NCBI GenBank assembly: GCA_002839855.1
Contig: PGYV01000003.1
Location: forward strand, 62,001-126,000
DNA from: Candidatus Goldiibacteriota bacterium HGW-Goldbacteria-1
GTDB lineage: Bacteria > Oederibacteriota > PGYV01
DNA length: 64,000 bases
Direction: 5' to 3'
The notes under the pieces: generated by a model
Databases searched by the model: none
What the model saw: only the letters and a program-made list of their open reading frames with translations
Told to the model about the DNA's origin: nothing
Made by a program: the position numbers and the translations under genes
Part shown: positions 37,457 to 46,195 of the stretch, piece after piece
Numbering within the stretch: position 1 is the stretch's first letter
How the letters are laid out: each line of letters begins with the position of its first letter

Positions 37457-37465
37457 AATTACAAA

Positions 37466-37494
37466 TTGATTTTTATAATTAAAGATGATAAATT
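37466..37494 (+). promoter_or_regulatory. Sigma70-type promoter for valS
   Basis: TTGATT (37466-37471), 17 bp, TAAATT (37489-37494). The expected start near 37501 gives about 30 nt of leader. There is no T-box-like structure or tRNA-binding loop in this short leader. Confidence 0.6.
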
Positions 37495-37530
37495 ATTTCC
37501 CGTTTATCGGTTCAAAAAATAAAGGAGTTC

Positions 37531-40155
37531 GTGTTGGATAAATATATTCCCGAAGAAATAGAAGGAAAGATATATTCTTTCTGGACAGAAAAAGGTTATT
37601 TTAAGGCGGATGAAAATTCAACCAAACCGCCTTTTTGTGTTGTTATACCGCCTCCGAATGTCACGGGTTCGCTTCATATGGGGCACGCGCTTAATAACAC
37701 GCTGCAGGATATTTTATGCCGCTATAAAAGGGCGCGCGGATTTAATGTATTGTGGGTGCCGGGTTGCGACCATGCGGGTATTGCCACGCAGAATGTGGTG
37801 GAACGCGAACTGAAAAAAGAAGGAAAAAAGAGGCATGATCTGGGCCGTGAAAAATTTGTACAGCGCGTGTGGGAATGGAAAGAAAAATACGGCACGACAA
37901 TCATGATGCAGTTAAGAAAACTTGGAAGCTCACTGGACTGGAGCCGCGAACGTTTTACAATGGACGAAGGGCTTTCAGAAGCCGTAAAAGAGGTTTTTGT
38001 AAGGCTTTATAATGAAAAACTTATATACAGGGGCGACTATATAATCAACTGGTGCCCGCGCTGCCATACGGCGTTATCTGATATTGAAGTGGAACACAAA
38101 GATTTAGACGGACATTTTTATCACATAAAATACCCTTATAAGGATAAACCGGGTTTTATTCAGGTGGCAACCACAAGGCCTGAAACGCTTCTTGGGGATA
38201 CTGCTGTGGCGGTTAATCCCGATGACCCAAGATACAAAGATATTCCTGAAGGTACTATGATATTACTGCCGGAAACAGGCAGGGCAATACCTTTAATTAA
38301 AGACGAATATGTAGATAAGGAATTCGGCACAGGCGCGGTAAAAATTACACCTGCGCACGATCCGAATGACTTCCTGATAGGCCTAAAACATAAACTTGAA
38401 ATGATAAAGGTAATGGATGAGAGCGCAAAAATGAACGAAAATGCCGGCGCTAAATATCAGGGCATGGACAGGTTTGAAGCCAGAAAAAAAATAATGGAAG
38501 CGCTTGAAGAGCAGGGGCTTGTTGTCAAAGTAGAAGATCACAAGCACGCTGTGGGGCACTGCTACCGCTGCAATACCGTAATTGAACCATATGTTTCCAC
38601 CCAGTGGTTTGTAAAGATAAAACCGCTTGCCCAACCCGCCATAAAAGCGGTGGAAGACGGTGAAGTTCAGTTTACCCCTGATATGTGGAAAAAAGTATAT
38701 TTTGAATGGATGAATAATATAAAAGACTGGTGTATTTCCCGTCAGCTGTGGTGGGGGCACCGTATACCCGCATGGTACTGTGAATGCGGCGAAATTATAG
38801 TTTCAAAGGAAACTCCTGCAGGCTGCCCCAAATGCGGCAGCCTGAAAATAACCCAGGATGAAGATGTCCTGGACACATGGTTTTCTTCTGCATTATGGCC
38901 TTTTTCAACGCTTGGCTGGCCTAAAGATACAAAGGATTTAAAGGCTTTTTATCCCACATCTGTCCTTGTAACCAGCTGGGACATTCTGTTTTTCTGGGTG
39001 GCAAGGATGATAATGACGGGTATAAAATTTATGGAAAAGCCTCCTTTTGCGCACGTGGTTATAAATTCGCTTGTGTGCGATTCAGAAGGCAAAAAAATGA
39101 GCAAATCAAAAGGCAATGTGGTTGACCCGCTTGATATTATTTCAAAGTATTCCGCGGATTCGCTGCGCTTTACCATGGCAACGCTGGAAACTGCCACGCG
39201 CCATATAGCGTTTTCAGAAGACAGGCTTAAGGGCTACAGCAACTTCATGAACAAGATATGGAACGCCGCTAAATTTGTAAAACAGAATCTGGAAGGTTAT
39301 AAAGCTGTGGACCTTGATAAAGCGCAGCTAAAGCTTCCGGAAAAGTGGATATTATCACGCTTAAATTCTGTGGTGGACAAAGTGACTGACGCGGTGGAAA
39401 GTTTTAAATTCTCGGAATCTTCGCTTTTATTATATGATTTCTTCTGGCACGATTTCTGTGACTGGTACCTTGAAATAGCAAAGATAGACCTTTATAAAGA
39501 AGGGTCCGATTATAAAAATACTGTTCAGACAGTGCTTGCCAAAGTATTAAAGGATTCGCTTATATTAATGCACCCGTATATACCGTTTATAACCGAAGAA
39601 ATTTACGGGCATATGGGTTTTGCCGGAGCAAAAGAAAGTATTATGAAAGAAAGCTGGCCGTTTGTGCATGAACCTTTTAATTTTGACGCCAAAGAAATGG
39701 ACACGGTTATGGATGCCATTTACGTTTTAAGAAACGCCAGGGGGCAGTTTAACATATCCCCGGCTGAAAAACTTGACGGCTATATTGTAACGGATAATAA
39801 AGCGCTGGTGGAAGCCAACAGGGATATAATGATAACTCTTGCAAAACTCAGCTCGCTTAACTTTACGGATAAGACCGGGGAAAATGTGGCAGGCAGGGAA
39901 GTAAAAGATTTAGGATTTGCCGGTATTGACATGAAAGGAAAAGTGGATACGGCAAAAGAAACAGAAAAAGCAAAAAAAGCCATAGAGAAATTTAATAACG
40001 GCATAAAGTCAATAGAAACAAAACTTTCTAACCCCAAGTTTACGGAAAATGCGCCGAAAAAACTTGTGGATGAAGAAAACGCGAAAATAGAAAAATTGAA
40101 ATCAGATATAGCTGATGAAGAGAAGAAAATAAAACTGCTGGAAAGGCTTGCGTGA
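37531..40155 (+). CDS. valS: Valine--tRNA ligase
   Basis: An 874-residue class I synthetase, normal in length. It shows PPPNVTGSLHMGHALNN (HIGH motif near residue 49), the GCDHAGIATQNVVE block, an editing domain (TTRPETLLGDTAVAVNPDDPRY), WCISRQLWWGHRIPAWYC, DVLDTWFSSALWP and KKMSKSKGNVVDP (KMSKS near 523). It ends with a long coiled coil typical of ValRS. Two adjacent starts are possible: GTG at 37531, only 3 nt from the AAAGGAG site, or TTG at 37534, at a better 6-nt spacing; the products differ by one residue. Confidence 0.96.
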   Translation: MLDKYIPEEIEGKIYSFWTEKGYFKADENSTKPPFCVVIPPPNVTGSLHMGHALNNTLQDILCRYKRARGFNVLWVPGCDHAGIATQNVVERELKKEGKKRHDLGREKFVQRVWEWKEKYGTTIMMQLRKLGSSLDWSRERFTMDEGLSEAVKEVFVRLYNEKLIYRGDYIINWCPRCHTALSDIEVEHKDLDGHFYHIKYPYKDKPGFIQVATTRPETLLGDTAVAVNPDDPRYKDIPEGTMILLPETGRAIPLIKDEYVDKEFGTGAVKITPAHDPNDFLIGLKHKLEMIKVMDESAKMNENAGAKYQGMDRFEARKKIMEALEEQGLVVKVEDHKHAVGHCYRCNTVIEPYVSTQWFVKIKPLAQPAIKAVEDGEVQFTPDMWKKVYFEWMNNIKDWCISRQLWWGHRIPAWYCECGEIIVSKETPAGCPKCGSLKITQDEDVLDTWFSSALWPFSTLGWPKDTKDLKAFYPTSVLVTSWDILFFWVARMIMTGIKFMEKPPFAHVVINSLVCDSEGKKMSKSKGNVVDPLDIISKYSADSLRFTMATLETATRHIAFSEDRLKGYSNFMNKIWNAAKFVKQNLEGYKAVDLDKAQLKLPEKWILSRLNSVVDKVTDAVESFKFSESSLLLYDFFWHDFCDWYLEIAKIDLYKEGSDYKNTVQTVLAKVLKDSLILMHPYIPFITEEIYGHMGFAGAKESIMKESWPFVHEPFNFDAKEMDTVMDAIYVLRNARGQFNISPAEKLDGYIVTDNKALVEANRDIMITLAKLSSLNFTDKTGENVAGREVKDLGFAGIDMKGKVDTAKETEKAKKAIEKFNNGIKSIETKLSNPKFTENAPKKLVDEENAKIEKLKSDIADEEKKIKLLERLA

Positions 40156-41015
40156 TATGTATGGAAATGCTTAAAAAATTTGAAAAAGAAATGAACGAAA
40201 TAATAAAGCTGGCTTTAAAAGAAGACATTGGAGCCGGTGATATTACCACAGATGTGCTTATATCGCAGTCTGCGGAAACAAAGGCTGTTTTTGTCGCAAA
40301 AGATCACGGTATTATATGCGGCCTTCCTGTGGCGAAAAGGGTTTTTCAGGTGCTTGATAAAAATATAAAAGTCACATTTAAGAAGAAAGACGGAACATGG
40401 GTAAAGCCGGGAGAGATACTGGCAACGGTAAAGGGCAGGGCAAGGGCGCTTTTATCCGGCGAAAGGCTGGCTCTTAATATTATCCAGCGCTTATCCGGAA
40501 TTGCCACATATACAAGCAAATTTGTTGATATAGCAAGGCCATACGGGGTTAAAATACTTGATACAAGAAAGACCACCCCGCTGATGAGGCTGCTTGAAAA
40601 ATATGCCGTAAAGACAGGCGGCGGAGTTAATCATAGAATGGGGCTTTATGACGCGGTGCTTATCAAGAACAACCACTTAAAGCAGATTGATATAGAAAAA
40701 GCGTATGTGGACATGAGGCGCTGGATACCAAAAGAGATGAAAGTTGAAATAGAAGTCGAAACAATAGAGATGCTGGAAAAAGTGATAAAACTTCAGCCGG
40801 ATATAATAATGCTGGATAACATGAACGTTGAAATGCTGCACAGGGCGATTCCCATGGTGCGCAAGTCAGGCATACCTTCCAAAATTGAAGTGTCAGGCGG
40901 CATTAATATGAGCAATATCCGTGACGTGGTTAAGACAAGGCCTGATTTTGTATCTATCGGCTCTATTACCCATTCTCCGCCATCAATGGACATAAGCTTA
41001 AGGATGATAAATTAA
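40152..41015 (+). CDS. nadC: Nicotinate-nucleotide pyrophosphorylase (carboxylating)
   Basis: A 287-residue enzyme converting quinolinate and PRPP to nicotinate mononucleotide in NAD synthesis. The motifs are ALKEDIGAGDITTDVL, AERLALN-type GERLALNIIQRLSGIAT, ILDTRKTTPLMRLLEKYAVKTGGGVNHRMGLYDAVLIKNNHL and the C-terminal IEVSGGI...SIGSITHS. The GTG at 40152 overlaps the valS stop by 4 nt and has AAAGG 5 nt upstream. An ATG at 40161 is the alternative. nadA and nadB are not in the window. Confidence 0.93.
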   Translation: MICMEMLKKFEKEMNEIIKLALKEDIGAGDITTDVLISQSAETKAVFVAKDHGIICGLPVAKRVFQVLDKNIKVTFKKKDGTWVKPGEILATVKGRARALLSGERLALNIIQRLSGIATYTSKFVDIARPYGVKILDTRKTTPLMRLLEKYAVKTGGGVNHRMGLYDAVLIKNNHLKQIDIEKAYVDMRRWIPKEMKVEIEVETIEMLEKVIKLQPDIIMLDNMNVEMLHRAIPMVRKSGIPSKIEVSGGINMSNIRDVVKTRPDFVSIGSITHSPPSMDISLRMIN

Positions 41016-41039
41016 CCTTTTTTTAAGGCGGAAGAATCA

Positions 41040-41762
41040 GTGAAAATCAACCCTATTGAAGCTGTCCTGAAAAACAAACTTCTTAATAATGTTATTGTTT
41101 TTGATACAATTGAATCCACAAATAATTATCTTATTAATAACAGCAATCCGTCCGGGACTGTTGCCGTGGCTGCTGTGCAGAAATACGGCAAAGGTAAGCA
41201 AGGGGCATCGTGGATATCCGCAAGGGGAGGGCTGTGGTTTTCGTTTATAATCCATAAGAAAATAAAAATGCCTTTTTTATTTGTCATATTGTCATCTGTA
41301 GCGGTGGCGGACACCCTGAAATCTTACGGCGTAAAACCGGAAATAAAGTGGCCCAACGACGTGCTTGTAGGCGGAAAAAAAATATGCGGTATCCTTATAG
41401 AAAACGACTCCTATAACGGCAGAATTGTGACAGGGGTTGGCATTAATTTAAATAACCGCGTTCCTGCGGGTAAAGGGATTAATGCTGTTTCATTATCAAA
41501 ACTTACCGGTAAAAAAACAGATATAGATGAATTCTTTTGCGGTGTATTAAAGCGGATAGACCAAAATCTTGCGGATATTAAAACCGGGCGTGCGCAGCTT
41601 ATATCGCGGTGGGTAAGGTATCAGGAAAGTCTTAAAGGCAGGCAGATTAAGGTTATTAAAAATGGTTCTGTGAAAATATATAAGGCGTTAAATGTGACAT
41701 CTAAAGGCACAATTATGACTGAATGCGGGAAAGAAATTAAAGGGGAAGTGTTTTTTCTGTAA
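41040..41762 (+). CDS. birA: Biotin--[acetyl-CoA-carboxylase] ligase (monofunctional BirA)
   Basis: A 240-residue protein. It has the biotin-ligase core without the N-terminal winged-helix repressor domain: FDTIESTNNYL, AAVQKYGKGKQGASWISARGGLWFS, KWPNDVLVGGKKICGILIE and VTGVGINLNN. It attaches biotin to AccB through biotinyl-AMP. It starts at GTG behind AAGGCGGAAG. The glycine-rich loop usually reads GRGRxG; here it is GKGKQG, a conservative change. Confidence 0.92.
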   Translation: MKINPIEAVLKNKLLNNVIVFDTIESTNNYLINNSNPSGTVAVAAVQKYGKGKQGASWISARGGLWFSFIIHKKIKMPFLFVILSSVAVADTLKSYGVKPEIKWPNDVLVGGKKICGILIENDSYNGRIVTGVGINLNNRVPAGKGINAVSLSKLTGKKTDIDEFFCGVLKRIDQNLADIKTGRAQLISRWVRYQESLKGRQIKVIKNGSVKIYKALNVTSKGTIMTECGKEIKGEVFFL

Positions 41763-41816
41763 CTGACAATCATTCTTAAATTTTGCATCCAAGTTTATCA
41801 AAATACATTAACCGGA

Positions 41817-42383
41817 TTATTTTAAATATCTTTTTTTCAGGCTTAAAGTCCTGTATATCCTGTCCAGCATAAGCAGGCTTGTTATGGTTTTTGCATCCCG
41901 AATCTTGCCTTTATCTATCATCTCAAGCGCTTTATCAAGCGTTAATGTAATTACTTTAATGTCTTCGTCCCAGTCAGGTTTTTTAACCGCGGGGGTTAAA
42001 CCTGTGGCTATATAAATATCCATGTTTTCGTTCATTACTCCCGGGGTGGGGTAGAAGTTCAGGATTTTTTTGAATCTTTCCGCGGTAAAGCCGGTCTCTT
42101 CCATAATTTCACGCCTGGCGCACGCAAGGGTAGATTCATTGTTGTCCCTTGTACCGGCAGGCACTTCCACCATATATTGTTTTGCGGCGTACCTGTATTG
42201 TTTTATCAGGATGATTATTTTTTTATTTATATCAAGAACCGGGATAATCACCGCGGAACCGGGGTGTGTGATAAGGTCGCGTTTAAGCCTGCGCCCTTTA
42301 AGGCTTATGACGTCGCTAAATACAGTTATTATTCTTCCTTTATATCCAAGGCGTCTGGAAAGAAGTTTTTCGGGCGTTTTCAT
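41817..42383 (-). CDS. Nudix hydrolase, ADP-ribose pyrophosphatase-like
   Basis: A 188-residue protein with a complete Nudix box (GTRDNNESTLACARREIMEETGF: G, five residues, E, seven residues, REIMEETGF). The preceding sequence (KRDLITHPGSAVIIPVLDINKKIILIKQYRYAAKQYMVEVPAG) is typical of NudF-like ADP-ribose pyrophosphatases. A GAGG site precedes the ATG. It follows the 5-formyl-THF cyclo-ligase gene by 5 nt on the same strand, so both share the promoter at 42965-42993. Confidence 0.9.
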   Translation of the reverse strand: MKTPEKLLSRRLGYKGRIITVFSDVISLKGRRLKRDLITHPGSAVIIPVLDINKKIIILIKQYRYAAKQYMVEVPAGTRDNNESTLACARREIMEETGFTAERFKKILNFYPTPGVMNENMDIYIATGLTPAVKKPDWDEDIKVITLTLDKALEMIDKGKIRDAKTITSLLMLDRIYRTLSLKKRYLK

Positions 42384-42388
42384 GGTTT

Positions 42389-42958
42389 TTACCTCGTATC
42401 TCTGCAGTTTACAATCTCTTTTTCGGTTATGATAAAGTCCATTTTAATATCATGCTTTTCCGCGGGAATGTTTTTTACCAGCTGGCAGGAAAAAGCAAGA
42501 GCGGCTTTGATTGTTTTGGAAGGAAGCTTTTTTAAGAATCTGTCATAATAACCCTTTCCAAAGCCAATTCTGTTTCCATGTATGTCAAAACCAATACCTG
42601 GCGCCGCTACAACGTCTATTTTTTTCATATTTGTTATTACTTTCTTAATGACGGGTACCTTTATACCATAAGCATCTTTTTTTAAATGATTACCTTTTGT
42701 TAAAATTACAGGGACAATATCATTGCCGCGCACCCAGGGAACACAGACTGTGGCGCCGGTTTTATGCAGGTAATTTATAAGGGGGGCTGTTCTAACTTCA
42801 CTTTGTGTGCTGATGTAGGCCATGACTGTCATGCCTTTTTTAAAGGGTATCAGCCCTGAAAGTTTTTTAATTATAAGCCTGCTTTGCGGAGCAAGCTCTG
42901 TTTGGGGAAGGCAGTTACGCTTCACGCGCAGTTTTTTTCGTAACGAAGTTTTATCCAT
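42389..42958 (-). CDS. 5-formyltetrahydrofolate cyclo-ligase
   Basis: An enzyme of about 189 residues that uses ATP to turn 5-formyl-THF into 5,10-methenyl-THF, a folate salvage step. Signature blocks: MDKTSLRKKLRVKRNCL, GMTVMAYISTQSEVRTAPLI, VVAAPGIGFDIHGNRIGFGKGYYDRFL, which includes the nucleotide-binding GFGKGYYD. The frame is open to 43003, but that extension covers the -10 and most of the -35 spacing of a strong promoter. The ATG at 42958 lies 7 nt after the -10 box and has no Shine-Dalgarno, so the mRNA is predicted to be leaderless. Confidence 0.92.
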   Translation of the reverse strand: MDKTSLRKKLRVKRNCLPQTELAPQSRLIIKKLSGLIPFKKGMTVMAYISTQSEVRTAPLINYLHKTGATVCVPWVRGNDIVPVILTKGNHLKKDAYGIKVPVIKKVITNMKKIDVVAAPGIGFDIHGNRIGFGKGYYDRFLKKLPSKTIKAALAFSCQLVKNIPAEKHDIKMDFIITEKEIVNCRDTR

Positions 42959-42964
42959 AAAAAC

Positions 42965-42993
42965 ATAATACAATAAATCACGGCCCTTTTCAA
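42965..42993 (-). promoter_or_regulatory. Sigma70-type promoter of the folate ligase/Nudix operon, predicted leaderless
   Basis: On the minus strand, TTGAAA (42993-42988), 17 bp, TATTAT (42970-42965). Six bases (GTTTTT) separate the -10 from the ATG at 42958, so the A of the ATG falls at the normal start-site distance. Confidence 0.75.
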
Positions 42994-43191
42994 GACAGCG
43001 CATTGTAAGAGTGTGGATGGGGGTTAGCAGTTTAAGCTATATGCAAATATGCAAAAGCGATTAACTGACTCTCTTTTATAGTTGGCCGGGAACTTACCGT
43101 TTAGCCTGATGTTTTATGTTTGCTGCTCTTCCGTCCCTCCGTGCATCCGGGCTTCCGTCCCTCTGACTTAATGAATTTAAACGCTTAAGTA

Positions 43192-43219
43192 TTGACTTTT
43201 AGGTATTTTCTGATAGAAT
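43192..43219 (+). promoter_or_regulatory. Sigma70-type promoter for the PilZ gene pair
   Basis: TTGACT (43192-43197), 16 bp, TAGAAT (43214-43219). The start near 43226 gives a short leader with AGAGGAGGG before the ATG at 43248. Upstream, 43118-43163 holds two copies of TTCCGTCCCTC, a short direct repeat of unknown meaning. Confidence 0.65.
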
Positions 43220-43247
43220 TGGTTAAAATATAGAGGAGGGTCATCAA

Positions 43248-43610
43248 ATGGTTGAAATGCCTCAGAATAAAAGAGAATTCACAAGAATAAATGCTGAAAC
43301 CCAGGCAATATATAAAGTGCTTGGAGAACCCATTGACCTTTCAGGTACAGGATATTTAAAGACAACCACCAAGAACATATCAAATGGCGGCTTATGTATC
43401 AGCGCTCCCCGCAAAATAACAAAAGGCTATATCGTTAAAGTGGGGCTGGAACTTGAAACATCTGAAAAACCTATCAGTGCGTTTTGTGAAGTGAAATGGT
43501 GCGCCAAATCAGGTTCTGAATTTGAAGCAGGTTTGAAATTTTTAGGCCTTGAAGATGAAGATCTGGAAAATCTAAAAACATATGTGTCAGGCAGTCTAAA
43601 CATCCATTAG
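43248..43610 (+). CDS. PilZ-domain protein, copy 1
   Basis: A 120-residue stand-alone PilZ domain. The cyclic di-GMP motifs are present in reduced form: KREFTRI (the RxxxR region, with Lys-Arg-Glu-Phe-Thr-Arg) near residues 7-13 and NISNGGLCI (D/NxSxxG) near 42-50. It lacks a membrane or effector domain, so it would act through protein contacts. AGAGGAGGG precedes the ATG. A second, similar gene follows 20 nt later. Confidence 0.85.
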   Translation: MVEMPQNKREFTRINAETQAIYKVLGEPIDLSGTGYLKTTTKNISNGGLCISAPRKITKGYIVKVGLELETSEKPISAFCEVKWCAKSGSEFEAGLKFLGLEDEDLENLKTYVSGSLNIH

Positions 43611-43630
43611 GGTGTTATCAGGAGGCATTG

Positions 43631-43993
43631 ATGGCTTTGCAGCGCAGGGAAGTCAGGACATCTGAAAGATTTGAGTGCAATGCTACAGCTTCATACAAAA
43701 AGCTTGGTGAATATATAAGCTCCATAGACCTTGGATACAGGTCTGCCACGGCGAAAAATATAAGCAGGGGCGGTGTCTGCGTTTTGATGCCTGCGCCTGT
43801 TGAAAAAGGCGATGTGCTTCTGCTTGATGTGGCACTTGAAGGTTCTGCCAGACCAATAAATGCCATTTGTGAAGTCATGTGGTGCTGCAAGTCCGGCGAA
43901 TACTATGAAACAGGCCTTTGTTTTATTAATATTGAAGGAAAGGACTCAAAGTGCGTTGAAAATCTGGGCGTAAAATCAAAGAAGGTAAACTGA
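43631..43993 (+). CDS. PilZ-domain protein, copy 2
   Basis: A 120-residue protein built like the previous one: RREVRTSERF in place of RxxxR, and NISRGGVCVLMP as the second motif, then AICEVMWCCKSGEYYETGLCFI parallel to copy 1 AFCEVKWCAKSGSEFEAGLKFL. The longer frame starts at a TTG at 43628, but GGAGG at 43621-43625 is only 2 nt from it and 5 nt from the ATG at 43631, so the ATG is chosen. It arose by tandem duplication. It may bind c-di-GMP; no GGDEF/EAL gene lies in the window. Confidence 0.85.
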   Translation: MALQRREVRTSERFECNATASYKKLGEYISSIDLGYRSATAKNISRGGVCVLMPAPVEKGDVLLLDVALEGSARPINAICEVMWCCKSGEYYETGLCFINIEGKDSKCVENLGVKSKKVN

Positions 43994-44276
43994 TACAGTT
44001 TTTTTGAAAAACAGTTTATCTTTCCGCGGTATCTGAGTTGTAAACACCGGTATGTAATGTAATTCTATTGATACTGTATTTTTACGGTGTTCTTTTGGGG
44101 CGCTTGTGATGCGGGTATATAATCTGCCGCTGTTATTTCTTATGATGGGGATAAAACCTTTAAATTTAACAAAGACAGGCAGAATGACTTCATAAAAACC
44201 AAAAAAAAATTAAACGGTTTTTTTTATTTAAATGTTGTAGAATAACATTTAAAAAAGCGGAGCAAGCGGGCTGAAA

Positions 44277-46133
44277 ATGTCAAAAAAGGATAGAAAAAGC
44301 ACAGGCATTTATAATTATATTGTAAAAAGGGCGGCGGGATTTATCGCCCATACGGGTGTAATGACCACGGGCCGCTGGATATATTTTGGGGCTATTGTGG
44401 GTGTTATTTCCGCTGTGTGCGCCATGTTATTTGCTTTGTCGCTTAAGTTTACGGGATTTATTTTTCTTGAAACTATTGCCGGAATTAAAACGTCTTCACT
44501 TGGCATGATGATATTTGAAGAGGGATACAAAAAATGGCTTATCCTTGTGGTGCCGGCTTTTGGCGGCCTTGTTTCCGGATGGCTTACGACAAAATTTGCC
44601 CCTGACGCAAAAGGGCACGGCACGGATTATGTCATTAAAAGTTTTCATAAAAACGCGGGAAATATATTTTTAAGGGTGCCTGTAGTTAAAATAATTGCCA
44701 CGGCATTTGTGATTGGAACAGGCGGGTCGGCGGGACGCGAAGGCCCCATAGCGCAGATAGGCGCGGGGTTTGCGTCTGTGCTTGCAAGGTTTATGAAGTT
44801 AAACGACAGGGAAAAAAGGCTTTTAATAATGGCCGGCGCGGCAGGCGGAATTGCGGCGATTTTTGGAGCACCGTTAGGGGGCGCGATTTTTGCGGCTGAA
44901 GTCCTTTACAGAAATCATGAACTGGAAGCGGAAGTTATTCTTCCTTCTATTATTTCATCAATCGTGGCGTTTTCTATATTTCGCAGCGTGATGGGGATAG
45001 AGCGCCTTTTCAGCATCGGATCGGTGTCATTCAGTTCGGCGTATGAACTTATTCCCTATACCATACTTGGTGTGGGCTGCGCTGTTGCGGGGATAGTGTT
45101 TGTAAAGTTATTTAACCGGGTGAAAACAGCTTTTAACGGATATAATAAAATATCAGTAATTTTTAAACCCGCGCTTGGCGGATTTTTGCTTGGGGTTATG
45201 GCTTTATATCTGCCGGGAGTGCTTGGCGGCGGTTATCAGTATATGCAGATGGCTTTTGACGGTTCTATTCCGGTTCTTCTTATGTTTCTTCTGGCTGCCG
45301 GAAAAATGGTTTCAACATCGCTTACTATAGGCTCCGGCGGTTCCGGCGGTATATTTGCGCCGTCGCTTTTTATAGGGGCGATGACCGGAGGCGCGATTGG
45401 AGGAGTATTAAGATATATGCTTCCTCCGGGCTGGATGCCGCCGGAAGCGGCATTTATTGCCGTGGGGATGGGCGGCCTTTTCGCCTGTGTTGCCAGAGTA
45501 CCGCTTGCCAGCCTTATAATGGTATCTGAAATGACAAGGGGTTACGACCTTCTTGTGCCTATGATGCTTGTATCTGTTATTGCTTTTTTGCTTAACAGAA
45601 AACCTTATACTGTATATGACGAACAGGTTAACGGGCTGGTTGATTCACCCGCTCACAGGGGGGATTTTGAAATGGACGTTCTGGAGGATATAATTGTAAC
45701 GCCTGATATAATTGAAAAAGGGGCCGTTGTACTTCCAAGGCGCGCGCCTATTAAAAAGGCAATTGATACGGCTATGAATTCAAAACAGGGAATTTTTCCT
45801 GTAATTGATCAGAAAGACGGAGGCCGGGTTGTGGGGGTTTTTTCCCTGCAGGACATAAAGGAATATTTGCTTGAAAGCGGCCTTGGGGAAGAGGCGCTTG
45901 TGGAAGATATAACGCAGCATAATTTTATCCGTATTCATATCGGAGACAGGCTTCATTCAGTGGTGGATAAATTTACAGCCAATGATGTTGACGCGCTTCC
46001 CGTGATTGATGAAAAAACGGGAATGCTTATGGGAATGTTTTCAAGGGACGGGCTTATTAAACTTTATAATAAAAAGCTTATAGCGTTATCTTTAAGAAAA
46101 AGCAAAGCGGGAAATATGCCTGCAGGACAGTAA
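44277..46133 (+). CDS. ClC-family chloride channel/transporter with CBS pair
   Basis: A 618-residue membrane protein. The ClC core has GTGGSAGREGPIAQIGAGFAS (the gating glutamate near residue 155), then GAAGGIAAIFGAPLGGAIFAAEVL and GSGGSGGIFAPSLFIGAMTGG (GxFxP). The C-terminal 130 residues carry two CBS domains (VLPRRAPIKKAIDTAMNSKQGIFPVID... and FIRIHIGDRLHSVVDKFTANDVDALPVID...) that usually bind adenine nucleotides and regulate gating. Whether it is a channel or Cl-/H+ exchanger cannot be decided here. The next gene is a proton antiporter, hinting at shared pH or ion balance. Confidence 0.9.
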   Translation: MSKKDRKSTGIYNYIVKRAAGFIAHTGVMTTGRWIYFGAIVGVISAVCAMLFALSLKFTGFIFLETIAGIKTSSLGMMIFEEGYKKWLILVVPAFGGLVSGWLTTKFAPDAKGHGTDYVIKSFHKNAGNIFLRVPVVKIIATAFVIGTGGSAGREGPIAQIGAGFASVLARFMKLNDREKRLLIMAGAAGGIAAIFGAPLGGAIFAAEVLYRNHELEAEVILPSIISSIVAFSIFRSVMGIERLFSIGSVSFSSAYELIPYTILGVGCAVAGIVFVKLFNRVKTAFNGYNKISVIFKPALGGFLLGVMALYLPGVLGGGYQYMQMAFDGSIPVLLMFLLAAGKMVSTSLTIGSGGSGGIFAPSLFIGAMTGGAIGGVLRYMLPPGWMPPEAAFIAVGMGGLFACVARVPLASLIMVSEMTRGYDLLVPMMLVSVIAFLLNRKPYTVYDEQVNGLVDSPAHRGDFEMDVLEDIIVTPDIIEKGAVVLPRRAPIKKAIDTAMNSKQGIFPVIDQKDGGRVVGVFSLQDIKEYLLESGLGEEALVEDITQHNFIRIHIGDRLHSVVDKFTANDVDALPVIDEKTGMLMGMFSRDGLIKLYNKKLIALSLRKSKAGNMPAGQ

Positions 46134-46195
46134 TGTGAAAAGATAATTTAAAGGCAGATACAGCAGCTTTAAAAGTTTTATATAATGGAGGACTG

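Noticed and set aside
42959-43003. Fifteen-residue N-terminal extension of the folate ligase
   Set aside because: It covers the -10 box and most of the -35 spacing; the protein family starts at the ATG at 42958.
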